Position numbers and translations under genes: made by a program. DNA of 64,000 nt, taken from NCBI GenBank assembly GCA_964247385.1, contig CAXTUB010000014.1:1-64000 (forward strand), written 5' to 3'. The DNA comes from TMP-86 sp964247385 (GTDB lineage Bacteria; Pseudomonadota; Gammaproteobacteria; Steroidobacterales; Steroidobacteraceae). Of the stretch, positions 44,720 through 52,571 are shown piece by piece. The notes beneath the pieces are model-generated. The model was not told the DNA's origin. It did no database searches and saw only the letters and a program-made list of their open reading frames with translations. The first letter of the stretch is position 1. Every line of letters starts with the position of its first letter.

Positions 44720-47314
44720 ATGCAGGAGCGATACGAACCGCGCGCGGTGGAAGCCGAAGCGCAGGCCTACTGGCGCGATGCCGCGTGCTTCAAGGCAAGC
44801 GACGATACCGCACTCGAAAAATATTATTGCCTGTCGATGTTTCCGTACCCGAGCGGCAAGTTGCACATGGGGCACGTGCGCAACTACGCCATCGGCGATG
44901 TGCTGTCTCGCTTTGCCCGCATGCATGGCAAGAACGTGCTGCAGCCCATGGGGTGGGATGCGTTCGGTTTGCCGGCCGAGAATGCCGCCATCGCCAACGG
45001 CATCGCGCCGGCGCTGTGGACGCGCGCCAACATTGCCGCGATGAAGGAACAACTTCAGGCCCTCGGGTTTGCGCTCGACTGGTCGCGTGAGCTGGCCACG
45101 TGCGAGCCGGAATATTACCGCTGGAATCAGTGGTTCTTCCTGCGCATGCTCGAGGCGGGCATTGCGTACAAAAAGAGCGGCGTGGTGAATTGGGATCCAG
45201 TGGATCGCACGGTGCTCGCGAACGAGCAAGTCATCGACGGGCGCGGCTGGCGCACCGGCGCCTTGGTCGAGAAGCGCGATATTCCCATGTACTACTTGAA
45301 TATCACACGCTATGCGCCCGAGCTCCTCGCAGCTCTCGACGCCATGCCCGGTTGGCCCGAGCGCGTGCGCACCATGCAAGCTCACTGGATTGGCCGAAGC
45401 GAAGGCGTCAACGTGAGCTTTCCGTACGAGCTTTCAGGTGAGCAGCGCATGCTGCGCGTGTTCACGACGCGCGCCGACACTCTCATGGGCGTGACGTTTT
45501 GCGTCGTGGCGCCCGAGCACGTGCTCGCGCTGCATGCGGCCGAGCACGATGCATCGTTGCGCACTTTCATTGCCGAGTGCTCACGCGGCACCGCGACCGA
45601 AGCCGAGCTCGCCACACGCGAAAAAGTCGGCAGAGACACGCACCTGACGGTATCGCACCCGCTCACCGGCCAATCCATCCCGGTGTGGGTCGGCAACTAC
45701 GTGCTCATGAGCTATGGCGAGGGCGCCGTCATGGGCGTGCCGGCGCATGACGAGCGGGATTTCGAGTTCGCGAAGAAATATGGACTGCCCATCAAGCAGG
45801 TGATCGACACGGGCCGTGACTACTCGCTGCAGGCATGGCACCCCTGGTATGCCGATCACGGCCGCTGTATTCACTCCGGTCCCTACGATGGGCTCGGGTT
45901 CGAAGCCGCGGTGCAAGCGGTGGCGCGCGATCTCACCGCGCTTGGCCTCGGCGAAACGCAAACCACGTGGCGACTGCGCGATTGGGGTATTTCGAGACAG
46001 CGTTACTGGGGTTGCCCCATTCCGTTGATTCATTGCGCCGCATGTGGCGATGTGCCGGTGCCGGAGAAGGATTTGCCGGTGATTTTGCCGCCCGATCTGG
46101 TGCCCGACGGCAGCGGCAATCCGCTGGCAAAGCTCGAATCGTTCGTGAGCTGCGTATGCCCGCGATGCGGCGCCCCGGCTCGCCGCGAAACCGACACCAT
46201 GGACACGTTCGTGGATTCGAGTTGGTATTTCTTGCGTTTTGCGAGCAGCGGCGACGAGGCCGCCATGGTGGATGAGCGCTGCGACTATTGGATGCCTGTC
46301 GATCAGTACATCGGCGGCATCGAGCATGCCATTTTGCATTTGCTGTACGCGCGCTTTTGGGTGCGCGCCATGCATGATCTCGGTTTGGTCAAGGTGCGCG
46401 AGCCGTTCGCGCATTTGTTCACGCAAGGCATGGTCTTGAATGAGGTGTTTTTTCGCAAGCCCGCATCGGGCCGCATCGAATACTTCAATCCTGCCGATGT
46501 CACGGTGATGCGTGACGCGAACGGCGCCCGCACGAGCTTCGCGCTGCGAAGCGATGGTCAGCCGGTCGAATCGGGCGGCGTCGTCACCATGTCGAAATCC
46601 AAGAACAACGGCGTCGATCCGCAGCGTCTGGTCGATGAATTCGGCGCGGACACGGCGCGCTTGTTCACGCTGTTCGCAGCGCCGCCGGAGCAGACTCTGG
46701 AATGGTCCGATGAAGGGGTGCTAGGCGCGTATCGTTTCCTCAAGCGGCTGTGGCGCGCCGTTTACGTACACATCTCGGCGGGATCTTCGCCCGCTCTCGA
46801 CAAGGCCCGGCTCGATGGAGCGGCTTTCGAGTTGCGCAGACAGGCGCATCAGACCCTGGCCAAGATCACCGATGACATCGGAAGGCGGCGCACGTTCAAT
46901 ACGGCCATCGCAGCGACCATGGAATTACTGAATGCCGTGTCGAAGCTCGACAGCGATGCGCCGCAGGGACGCGCGGTCACGCAGGAGGCGCTGGAGATCG
47001 CCGTGATCTGCTTGTCTCCCATGGTGCCGCACATCACACACGCCTTGTGGCGCGCTCTCGGTCACGAGCGCGCGGTGATCGATGAGCCATGGCCGGCGGT
47101 CGATGAGTCGGCGCTGGCTTCTGCGACGCTTGAGATCGTCGTGCAGGTGAACGGCAAATTGCGCGGGCGCGTCAACGTGCCGAGCGCGGCCGATGACGAG
47201 CAGCTGCGCTCCGCGGCGCTCGCCGACGATGCCGTCAAGAAGTTCATCGCCGCGGCCACCATTCGCAAGGTGATTGTGGTTCCCGGAAAGCTGGTCAACG
47301 TGGTGGTGGCGTAA
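44720..47314 (+). CDS. leuS: Leucyl-tRNA synthetase
   Basis: LeuRS, 864 residues from ATG 44720, matching the family start (MQERYEPRAVEAEAQAYWRD); an earlier ATG at 44690 adds ten non-conserved residues. The HIGH motif is HMGH in YPSGKLHMGHVRNYAIGDVL. The class I KMSKS motif is TMSKSKNNGVDPQ. The editing domain (LMGVTFCVVAPEHVLAL, GEGAVMGVPAHDERDF) is present, as is the C-terminal anticodon-binding and LeuRS C-terminal domain. Stop overlaps the lptE start by one base. Confidence 0.97.
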   Translation: MQERYEPRAVEAEAQAYWRDAACFKASDDTALEKYYCLSMFPYPSGKLHMGHVRNYAIGDVLSRFARMHGKNVLQPMGWDAFGLPAENAAIANGIAPALWTRANIAAMKEQLQALGFALDWSRELATCEPEYYRWNQWFFLRMLEAGIAYKKSGVVNWDPVDRTVLANEQVIDGRGWRTGALVEKRDIPMYYLNITRYAPELLAALDAMPGWPERVRTMQAHWIGRSEGVNVSFPYELSGEQRMLRVFTTRADTLMGVTFCVVAPEHVLALHAAEHDASLRTFIAECSRGTATEAELATREKVGRDTHLTVSHPLTGQSIPVWVGNYVLMSYGEGAVMGVPAHDERDFEFAKKYGLPIKQVIDTGRDYSLQAWHPWYADHGRCIHSGPYDGLGFEAAVQAVARDLTALGLGETQTTWRLRDWGISRQRYWGCPIPLIHCAACGDVPVPEKDLPVILPPDLVPDGSGNPLAKLESFVSCVCPRCGAPARRETDTMDTFVDSSWYFLRFASSGDEAAMVDERCDYWMPVDQYIGGIEHAILHLLYARFWVRAMHDLGLVKVREPFAHLFTQGMVLNEVFFRKPASGRIEYFNPADVTVMRDANGARTSFALRSDGQPVESGGVVTMSKSKNNGVDPQRLVDEFGADTARLFTLFAAPPEQTLEWSDEGVLGAYRFLKRLWRAVYVHISAGSSPALDKARLDGAAFELRRQAHQTLAKITDDIGRRRTFNTAIAATMELLNAVSKLDSDAPQGRAVTQEALEIAVICLSPMVPHITHALWRALGHERAVIDEPWPAVDESALASATLEIVVQVNGKLRGRVNVPSAADDEQLRSAALADDAVKKFIAAATIRKVIVVPGKLVNVVVA

Positions 47315-47826
47315 TGCCCCGCTCGCGCGGCGGCATCGGAGTGCGCGTCGGGCATGCGGTCTTATGGCTCTTTCTTGCGGAGCTTGCAGGGTGCGGGTTT
47401 CGGCTCGCGGGCTCGGAGCCCATGCCGCAGCTGCTGCGCACGCCATATCTCTCCTTGCACGATTCCTACACCGAATTCGCGCGCGCTTTCGAGCAGTCCT
47501 TGAAGGACTCCGGCGCCAGGCTGCAACCGAGCGATCGCGGCGCGAGCGCCACGATCGAGGTAACGCGCGACGACGTCGAGCAACGCGTGATCGCGGTGTC
47601 GGGCCGCAATATTCCCACCGAATACGAAATCACGTACACGATCACACTCGCCGTGCATGCGGGAGGGCGCGAAGTGCTCAGCCCGCAGACCTTGAGCCTC
47701 GAGCGTGACTACAGCTTCGATGAAAACGCGCTGCTCGCCAAAGAGCATGAGGAAGATGTGCTGCGCGCCGACCTGGCGCGGCAGCTCGCGGTGATCGCCA
47801 CGCGCCGGTTGTCGTCGCTCAAGTAG
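47314..47826 (+). CDS. lptE: LPS-assembly lipoprotein LptE
   Basis: LptE, 170 residues, a lipoprotein with lipobox LAGC (Cys27). It plugs LptD in the outer membrane and helps place LPS. The mature part GFRLAGSEPMPQLLRTPYLS and the final EHEEDVLRADLARQLAVIAT, RRLSSLK match the family. It directly follows leuS, as is usual, but is normally followed by holA, which here is 7 kb further on. Confidence 0.9.
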   Translation: MPRSRGGIGVRVGHAVLWLFLAELAGCGFRLAGSEPMPQLLRTPYLSLHDSYTEFARAFEQSLKDSGARLQPSDRGASATIEVTRDDVEQRVIAVSGRNIPTEYEITYTITLAVHAGGREVLSPQTLSLERDYSFDENALLAKEHEEDVLRADLARQLAVIATRRLSSLK

Positions 47827-48326
47827 TGTCGATGTTGCTTGCGCATCGAATCGATCAGAGTCGATTGGGCCGTCTGATGCGCGGCTACGGCCTCGAACTG
47901 CAGTGGACGGCGCCGGCGCAGTCCATCCCCGGCTCTTTTTGGGGCGATCCGGAAGCGGGCCTCATCGGCAGCACGGTGCATGCGCGCGCGGATACGCCGC
48001 TCCATTCCGTGCTGCATGAGGTGGCGCACTACATCTGCATGGCGCCCGAGCGCAGGGCGCACCTGCATACGAATGCCGAAGGGGATGACGCCGAAGAAGC
48101 GGCGGTGTGCTATTTGCAGATTTTACTGGGAGATTGGCTGCTCACAGGCGCCCGCGAGCGACTGTTCAACGACATGGACGCTTGGGGGTATAGCTTTCGG
48201 CTCGGCACGGCATCGCGGTGGTTTGCGCAAGATGCCGAAGATGCGAAAGGCTGGCTCATGCAGCGCGGCATCATCGATGCCGACGCTGCGCCCACATTCG
48301 CGCTCGCCGGCATGGGACGTGTGTGA
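47826..48326 (+). CDS. Uncharacterised HEXXH-containing protein
   Basis: A 166-residue protein with GTG start at 47826 overlapping the lptE stop (ATG 47832 is an alternative). HEVAHY at 64-69 is an HEXXH zinc motif, preceded by the LHSVL segment and followed at about 88 by DDAEEAAVCYLQ, which could supply a third ligand. No signal peptide is seen. The layout recalls small metallopeptidases, but I cannot name the family. It begins the accessory block between lptE and holA. Confidence 0.65.
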   Translation: MSMLLAHRIDQSRLGRLMRGYGLELQWTAPAQSIPGSFWGDPEAGLIGSTVHARADTPLHSVLHEVAHYICMAPERRAHLHTNAEGDDAEEAAVCYLQILLGDWLLTGARERLFNDMDAWGYSFRLGTASRWFAQDAEDAKGWLMQRGIIDADAAPTFALAGMGRV

Positions 48327-48334
48327 GGCCATCG

Positions 48335-49213
48335 ATGCGCCTGTGGCCCTGGGTCAGTTGCCTGGCCATCACCTCCATGAGCGCAGCCATGCTTGGCGGT
48401 TGCCTGCGCGCCAGTTTCGCCGTGGTCAATGTGCCTGCCTACTTCGGCGCCTATACACGCACGAAAGACGTGCCGTACGGCGCCGATCCTCAGCAACGGC
48501 TAGATGTGTACCGGCCGAAGCGCGCGCGGCCCAATGCGCCGCTGATCGTGTTCTGGCATGGCGGGCGTTGGGAGTTTGGCGACAAGTCCCAATATCGCTT
48601 CGTCGCCTCCGCCCTGTGCGAGCTCGGATACGTGGCGGTGCTGCCAAATTATCGGCATTACCCGCAAGTGAAAATGGCAGGCTTCATGCAAGACGCTGCG
48701 GCCGCGGTGGTGTGGGCGCATACGCATGCGCGCGAGCTCGGAGCGGACCCCGCGCAGATTTACGTGATGGGGCACTCGGCCGGCGCGCATCTGGCCGCGC
48801 TGCTCGCGCTGGATGACCGTTATCTGCAGGCCGCAAGCCCCGAGCCCGTGCCCTTGGCAGGCGTCATCGGCTTGTCCGGCGTATACGATTTTCTGCCGCT
48901 GACCGAAGACGATACGCGCGACATGTTCGGACCGCCCGAGAACTATCAGTCGAGTCAACCCATTCACTTCGTTCACGCCGGAGCGCCGCGGATGTTGTTG
49001 GTTCACGGCGCCGATGACCGAACCGTGTATCCCAAGAACAGCATCCATCTCGCCGCGGCATTGAAAGCGGCCGGCGTGCCGGTGACGTTGTATCTATATC
49101 CCAAGCGCAAGCATGCCGACACCGTCGCGGCGCTCAGTCCGCTGGCGAAGGGGCGCGCACCGGTGCGCGAGCAGATTCGCGAATTCGTGGCGGCGAGCCG
49201 AGCCGGCGGCTAG
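48335..49213 (+). CDS. Alpha/beta-hydrolase lipoprotein (carboxylesterase-like)
   Basis: A 292-residue protein from ATG 48335; an upstream in-frame extension overlaps the preceding gene. The N-terminus is a lipoprotein signal with Cys23 in LGGC. The hydrolase core has the oxyanion element VFWHGGRW, nucleophile Ser in MGHSAGAHLA, Asp in VHGADDRT and His in KRKHADTV. Resembles BD-FAE/carboxylesterase families. Probably periplasmic, outer or inner membrane. Substrate unknown. Confidence 0.8.
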   Translation: MRLWPWVSCLAITSMSAAMLGGCLRASFAVVNVPAYFGAYTRTKDVPYGADPQQRLDVYRPKRARPNAPLIVFWHGGRWEFGDKSQYRFVASALCELGYVAVLPNYRHYPQVKMAGFMQDAAAAVVWAHTHARELGADPAQIYVMGHSAGAHLAALLALDDRYLQAASPEPVPLAGVIGLSGVYDFLPLTEDDTRDMFGPPENYQSSQPIHFVHAGAPRMLLVHGADDRTVYPKNSIHLAAALKAAGVPVTLYLYPKRKHADTVAALSPLAKGRAPVREQIREFVAASRAGG

Positions 49214-49263
49214 AGCGACAGCTCCGTGCGCTCGCGCACACAAAGCGCGGCCACGCTGCGGCT

Positions 49264-49282
49264 GGTATTGACAATCATTCTC
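49264..49282 (+). promoter_or_regulatory. Fur box upstream of bfd
   Basis: GGTATTGACAATCATTCTC matches 15 of 19 positions of the classical Fur consensus GATAATGATAATCATTATC. It lies 20 nt before the bfd start and overlaps a TTGACA that may serve as a -35 box. Iron-dependent repression of bfd (and possibly bfr) is the expected outcome. Confidence 0.7.
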
Positions 49283-49302
49283 ATTTACATTCCAATGTCG
49301 GC

Positions 49303-49515
49303 ATGATCATTTGCGTCTGTAAAGCGGTGTCGGAGCGCGAAATTCGCGCGGCTGTTCGCGACGGCGCCAATTGCGTGCGAGATCTCACGCAATTGTCCGG
49401 GCTCGGGTCATGCTGCGGCAAGTGTGTTCCAGAGGCCCGTGCGGTGCTCGGCGATGCGCTGACGCGCATCGACGCTCAGGCGTTGCAGTTTTCCGCCACA
49501 CCAAAGTTTGCCTGA
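49303..49515 (+). CDS. bfd: Bacterioferritin-associated ferredoxin
   Basis: Bfd, 70 residues, a [2Fe-2S] protein that reduces and frees iron from bacterioferritin. The four ligands are Cys4, Cys6 (IICVCKAVSEREIR), Cys38 and Cys41 (GLGSCCGKCVPEA). The length is normal. No clear Shine-Dalgarno precedes the ATG, so translation may be from a very short leader. It stands 79 bp upstream of bfr, its natural partner. Confidence 0.93.
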   Translation: MIICVCKAVSEREIRAAVRDGANCVRDLTQLSGLGSCCGKCVPEARAVLGDALTRIDAQALQFSATPKFA

Positions 49516-49593
49516 CTTTTCCTTCGGCTCTGGCTCACTGATTCTCGGCGTGCGCTATCATCGGCGCCATGCTGAGACTGTGAGAGGCCTGCC

Positions 49594-50082
49594 GTGAAGG
49601 GTGATGAGAAAGTTCTCGAGTTTTTGAATCAGGCTCTGAAGAACGAGCTCACGTCCATCAATCAGTATTTTCTGCATGCGCGCATGCTGGACAACTGGGG
49701 AATGCGGCGGCTCGGGAAGCTCGAGTATGACGAATCCATCGATGAGATGAAGCACGCCGACCGTTTGGTCAAGCGCATTCTCTTTCTCGATGGTTTGCCG
49801 AATTTGCAGGATCTCGGCAAGCTATTCATCGGCGAAAATGTGAGGGAAGTGCTCGAGTGCGATTTGCGGCGCGAGCAGGCCGCTCACCCCATGTATACGG
49901 CGGCGATTGCGTATTGCGATAGCGTGCGTGATTTCGTAACTCGCGAAATCCTGGTGCAAATCCAGCAAAGCGAGGAGACCCACATCGACTTCATTGAAGA
50001 GCAGCTGCGCCTCATCGAGGCGATGGGCTTGCAGAACTATTCGCAATCAGCCTGCGGCGAGATCAAAGAGCCCGGCGCCTGA
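49594..50082 (+). CDS. bfr: Bacterioferritin
   Basis: Bfr, 162 residues, GTG start after GAGAGG. It stores iron as ferric mineral in a 24-mer with haem. All ferroxidase ligands are present at the classical numbers: Glu18, Glu51, His54, Glu94, Glu127 and His130. The haem-ligand Met52 is also there (DEMKHADRL). Active-site completeness means a catalytic type Bfr. It follows bfd and may share its Fur-controlled promoter. Confidence 0.95.
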   Translation: MKGDEKVLEFLNQALKNELTSINQYFLHARMLDNWGMRRLGKLEYDESIDEMKHADRLVKRILFLDGLPNLQDLGKLFIGENVREVLECDLRREQAAHPMYTAAIAYCDSVRDFVTREILVQIQQSEETHIDFIEEQLRLIEAMGLQNYSQSACGEIKEPGA

Positions 50083-50102
50083 AGCCGTCACGCCTACACT
50101 CG

Positions 50103-50162
50103 CAGGTCTTGCAGAACAGGCTTGCTCGCCGTCAGGTCTTGCAGACCCGGCTTGCTCGCTAT
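50103..50162. repeat. Two 30-nt tandem repeats after bfr
   Basis: Copies at 50103-50132 and 50133-50162 start with CAGGTCTTGCAGA and share GGCTTGCTCGC; they differ at only a few positions. The array lies between the ends of bfr and the convergent acetyltransferase gene and covers the latter's stop codon. Confidence 0.85.
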
Positions 50163-50638
50163 GAAGTGGGGCCCAGTGAGCGCCACATGCTCAGAGCGGC
50201 TTCGCGGCCATCGTAGTAGCGCGCTTTCACCCCGCCCACCTTGAATCCTAGGGCTTCGTAGAACGCGCGAGCGCTTGTGTTGGCTTCGCGCAGCTCGAGC
50301 TCGATGCGGCGGATGCCGGCCACTTCCGCGGTGACCGTCAACCAGTCGATGAGACGGCGCCCGATGCCATGACGCCGCCATGCCGGCGCCACCGCAAGCA
50401 AATTGAGGTGAGCACGCTTTTCACCGAAATGCAGGATGGCGAAACCCGCGACTCCGCTATCGCCCGCACCCTCGGATCGAGCGACCAGCACGCACGCGTC
50501 GCGCTCTTCGATGGAGCGCAGCACTCGCGCCGGCGTCCAAGACCAACGCAAGCCTTGCTCGATTTGATCGCGCGACAGGCAGGCGATTCCGTGCGCATCG
50601 GCGCGCGAGGCGAGCTGCAGGCTGGCAAGAACAGGCAC
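50159..50638 (-). CDS. GNAT family N-acetyltransferase (RimI-like)
   Basis: About 159 residues from GTG 50638; a longer frame lies inside the neighbouring gene. The acetyl-CoA site is HLNLLAVAPAWRRHGIGRRL, followed by IELELREANTSARAFYEALG and FKVGGVKARYY, as in RimI, which acetylates ribosomal protein S18. Other GNATs share these motifs, so the substrate is not certain. It lies downstream of the aminopeptidase with 20 bp between them. Confidence 0.75.
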   Translation of the reverse strand: MPVLASLQLASRADAHGIACLSRDQIEQGLRWSWTPARVLRSIEERDACVLVARSEGAGDSGVAGFAILHFGEKRAHLNLLAVAPAWRRHGIGRRLIDWLTVTAEVAGIRRIELELREANTSARAFYEALGFKVGGVKARYYDGREAALSMWRSLGPTS

Positions 50639-50658
50639 GGCGGCGTGCTGCGTTTTTG

Positions 50659-51771
50659 CTACAAATCCCGATAGCGGTCGGTCGCGCTCACCAGCTCGTG
50701 CAAGTTGCCGGGATCGAACGCGGAGTGGCCGGCCTCGACGATCAAGCGAAAATCCGCCTCGGGCCAAGCCCGGTGCAGATCCCATGCACTCATGGGCGGA
50801 CACACCACATCATAGCGGCCCTGCACGATGGTGGTCGGAATGTGGCGGATCTTCTGCACGTCATCGACCAACTGATTCTCATGGCGCAAAAAGCCGCGGT
50901 TGGAAAAATAATGACTTTCGATGCGCGCCAGCGCCAAGGCAAATGCGTCCTCGCCCGACAGCTTGATGTGTTCGGCATCCGAGTGCAGAAAGCTCGTGGC
51001 GCCTTCCCACACCGACCAGATGCGCGCGGCGGCCAGCGCGGTGCGTTGATCGCTTCCCATCAGCCGCTTGTGATAGGCGCTCAGAAAGTCATCGCGTTCC
51101 TCGACCGGGATGAAGTCACGGTATTGTTCCCATGCATCCGGGTAGATGGCCGATGCGCCCGATTGATAAAACCAGCGCAACTCTCCGTAGCGCACCATGA
51201 AAATGCCGCGCAGGACCAGCTCGGTCACGCGCTCGGGATGCGCCTGCGCATAGGCGAGCGCGAGTGTCGAGCCCCACGAACCGCCGAACACCAGCCATTT
51301 CTCGATCCCCAGGCGTTTGCGCAAGCGCTCGATGTCCGCCACGAGATGCCACGTCGTATTTTCCACGAGGCTCGCGTGCGGACGGCTTCTTCCGCAGCCG
51401 CGCTGATCGAACACCACGATGCGATAGTGACGCGGGTCAAAGAACCGGCGTGATCGAGGGCCCGCGCCCGCGCCGGGGCCGCCATGCAAAAAGATGGCAG
51501 GTTTGCCCTTCGGATTGCCGCTCTCCTCGAAGTAGATTTCGTGCAGCTCCGAAACGCGCAGGTAATCTTGATTGAAGGGCTCGATGGGCGGGTAAAGCTC
51601 ACGCCGCGGCGCCGCTTTCGCCGGCGGCTCGATGCGCGTGCGGTCGCGCAGCGAGCGCGAGCGCGGCAACTTCGTTTTAGCGGCCGCGCGAACTTTTGCG
51701 CGCGGCGCCGTGCGCGCCGTCTTGCGGCGGGGAGGAGCAACCACTTTCTGCTGCGTTTTTTTCTTAGCCAA
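50659..51771 (-). CDS. pip: Proline iminopeptidase with basic N-terminal extension
   Basis: A 370-residue S33-family alpha/beta hydrolase that removes N-terminal proline. The catalytic Ser is in GGSWGSTLALAYAQAHPERV, with oxyanion HGGPGAGAG, Asp in QGRYDVVCPP and His in EAGHSAFDP. A TTG start at 51771 overlaps the end of the HIT gene by 8 nt. About 55 extra residues at the front are rich in Lys, Arg and Ala (KKKTQQKVVAPPRRKTARTA) and come before the family start. The extension has no known function. Confidence 0.88.
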   Translation of the reverse strand: MAKKKTQQKVVAPPRRKTARTAPRAKVRAAAKTKLPRSRSLRDRTRIEPPAKAAPRRELYPPIEPFNQDYLRVSELHEIYFEESGNPKGKPAIFLHGGPGAGAGPRSRRFFDPRHYRIVVFDQRGCGRSRPHASLVENTTWHLVADIERLRKRLGIEKWLVFGGSWGSTLALAYAQAHPERVTELVLRGIFMVRYGELRWFYQSGASAIYPDAWEQYRDFIPVEERDDFLSAYHKRLMGSDQRTALAAARIWSVWEGATSFLHSDAEHIKLSGEDAFALALARIESHYFSNRGFLRHENQLVDDVQKIRHIPTTIVQGRYDVVCPPMSAWDLHRAWPEADFRLIVEAGHSAFDPGNLHELVSATDRYRDL

Positions 51772-52111
51772 GGTTCACCATGGGCCCCAAATGCCGGCCT
51801 CCAATCAAATGTACGTGCAGGTGATAGACCTGCTGACCGCTATCTGCGTTGCAATTGATTACCAGCCGATAGCCGCTCCGGTCGACGCCCTGTTTGCGCG
51901 CCAGATCGCGGGCGACGATGATCATATGTCCAATCAGCGCTTCATCCGAGTCTTCGATGTCGTCCGTGCTGGCAATGAGCTTTCTTGGCACGATCAACAG
52001 ATGCACCGGGGCGGCCGGATGTAGGTCTTTGAATGCAACCACTTTTTCGTCGCGGTATACGATGTCGCCAGGCAGTTCGCCGGCGATGATCCGCTCAAAA
52101 ATGCTGGCCAT
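51764..52111 (-). CDS. HIT family nucleotide hydrolase (HinT-like)
   Basis: A 115-residue HIT protein from ATG 52111 (MASIFERIIAGELPGDIVYR, the canonical start). The histidine triad motif is QVYHLHVHLIGG near the C-terminus. HinT-type enzymes cleave purine nucleoside phosphoramidates. It is upstream of and overlaps the proline iminopeptidase gene, suggesting co-translation. Confidence 0.93.
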   Translation of the reverse strand: MASIFERIIAGELPGDIVYRDEKVVAFKDLHPAAPVHLLIVPRKLIASTDDIEDSDEALIGHMIIVARDLARKQGVDRSGYRLVINCNADSGQQVYHLHVHLIGGRHLGPMVNLG

Positions 52112-52235
52112 TTCCAACTAACCCACAAAGCACGCTCGAAGCGCGCCATCTTATCGTGCTGCCTCACATCTGCCCAGATGACTCGAATGGAACAGGCGTC
52201 CCAGGTGCGTGAGCCTCACATTACACGTACGAAAT

Positions 52236-52254
52236 GGTAATAGGAACGATTCTC
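52236..52254 (+). promoter_or_regulatory. Fur-box-like site upstream of feoA
   Basis: GGTAATAGGAACGATTCTC agrees with the Fur consensus at 12 of 19 positions and lies 17 nt before feoA. It is weaker than the bfd site but shares its right half ATTCTCAT. Fur control of feoAB is common in gammaproteobacteria, so the context supports it. Confidence 0.5.
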
Positions 52255-52270
52255 ATGTAGACTTCGCCTC

Positions 52271-52567
52271 ATGTCAGCCGTGATCGAGTCTCCCGTACTA
52301 TTTGCGCCCGCGCAGGATTTGTCGCTTGCGGATCTTCCCGTGGGAGCGTCGGCCCGGGTCGTTTCCATGGCGAATTCCGGCGCAGCGTCGGATGTAACGC
52401 GCCGTTTGAGCGAGCTGGGCTTCTTGCCGGGCGAGGCTCTGCGAGTCGTGGCGCGCGGGCTCCTGTCGCGCGAGCCGATCGCGGTACGCATCGGCACCGG
52501 CACGTTCGCTTTGCGCCGTCACGAGGCGGAGAAGATTAGCGTTCGCGCGGAGCCCTTTATCCGCTGA
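52271..52567 (+). CDS. feoA: Ferrous iron transport protein A
   Basis: FeoA, 98 residues, with an SH3-like fold that assists FeoB. It reads LADLPVGASARVVSMANSGA, RLSELGFLPGEALRVVARGL and IAVRIGTGTFALRRHEAEKI, typical of the family. It is about 20 residues longer than E. coli FeoA at the N-terminus. Four bp before feoB. Confidence 0.92.
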   Translation: MSAVIESPVLFAPAQDLSLADLPVGASARVVSMANSGAASDVTRRLSELGFLPGEALRVVARGLLSREPIAVRIGTGTFALRRHEAEKISVRAEPFIR

Positions 52568-52571
52568 CCGC

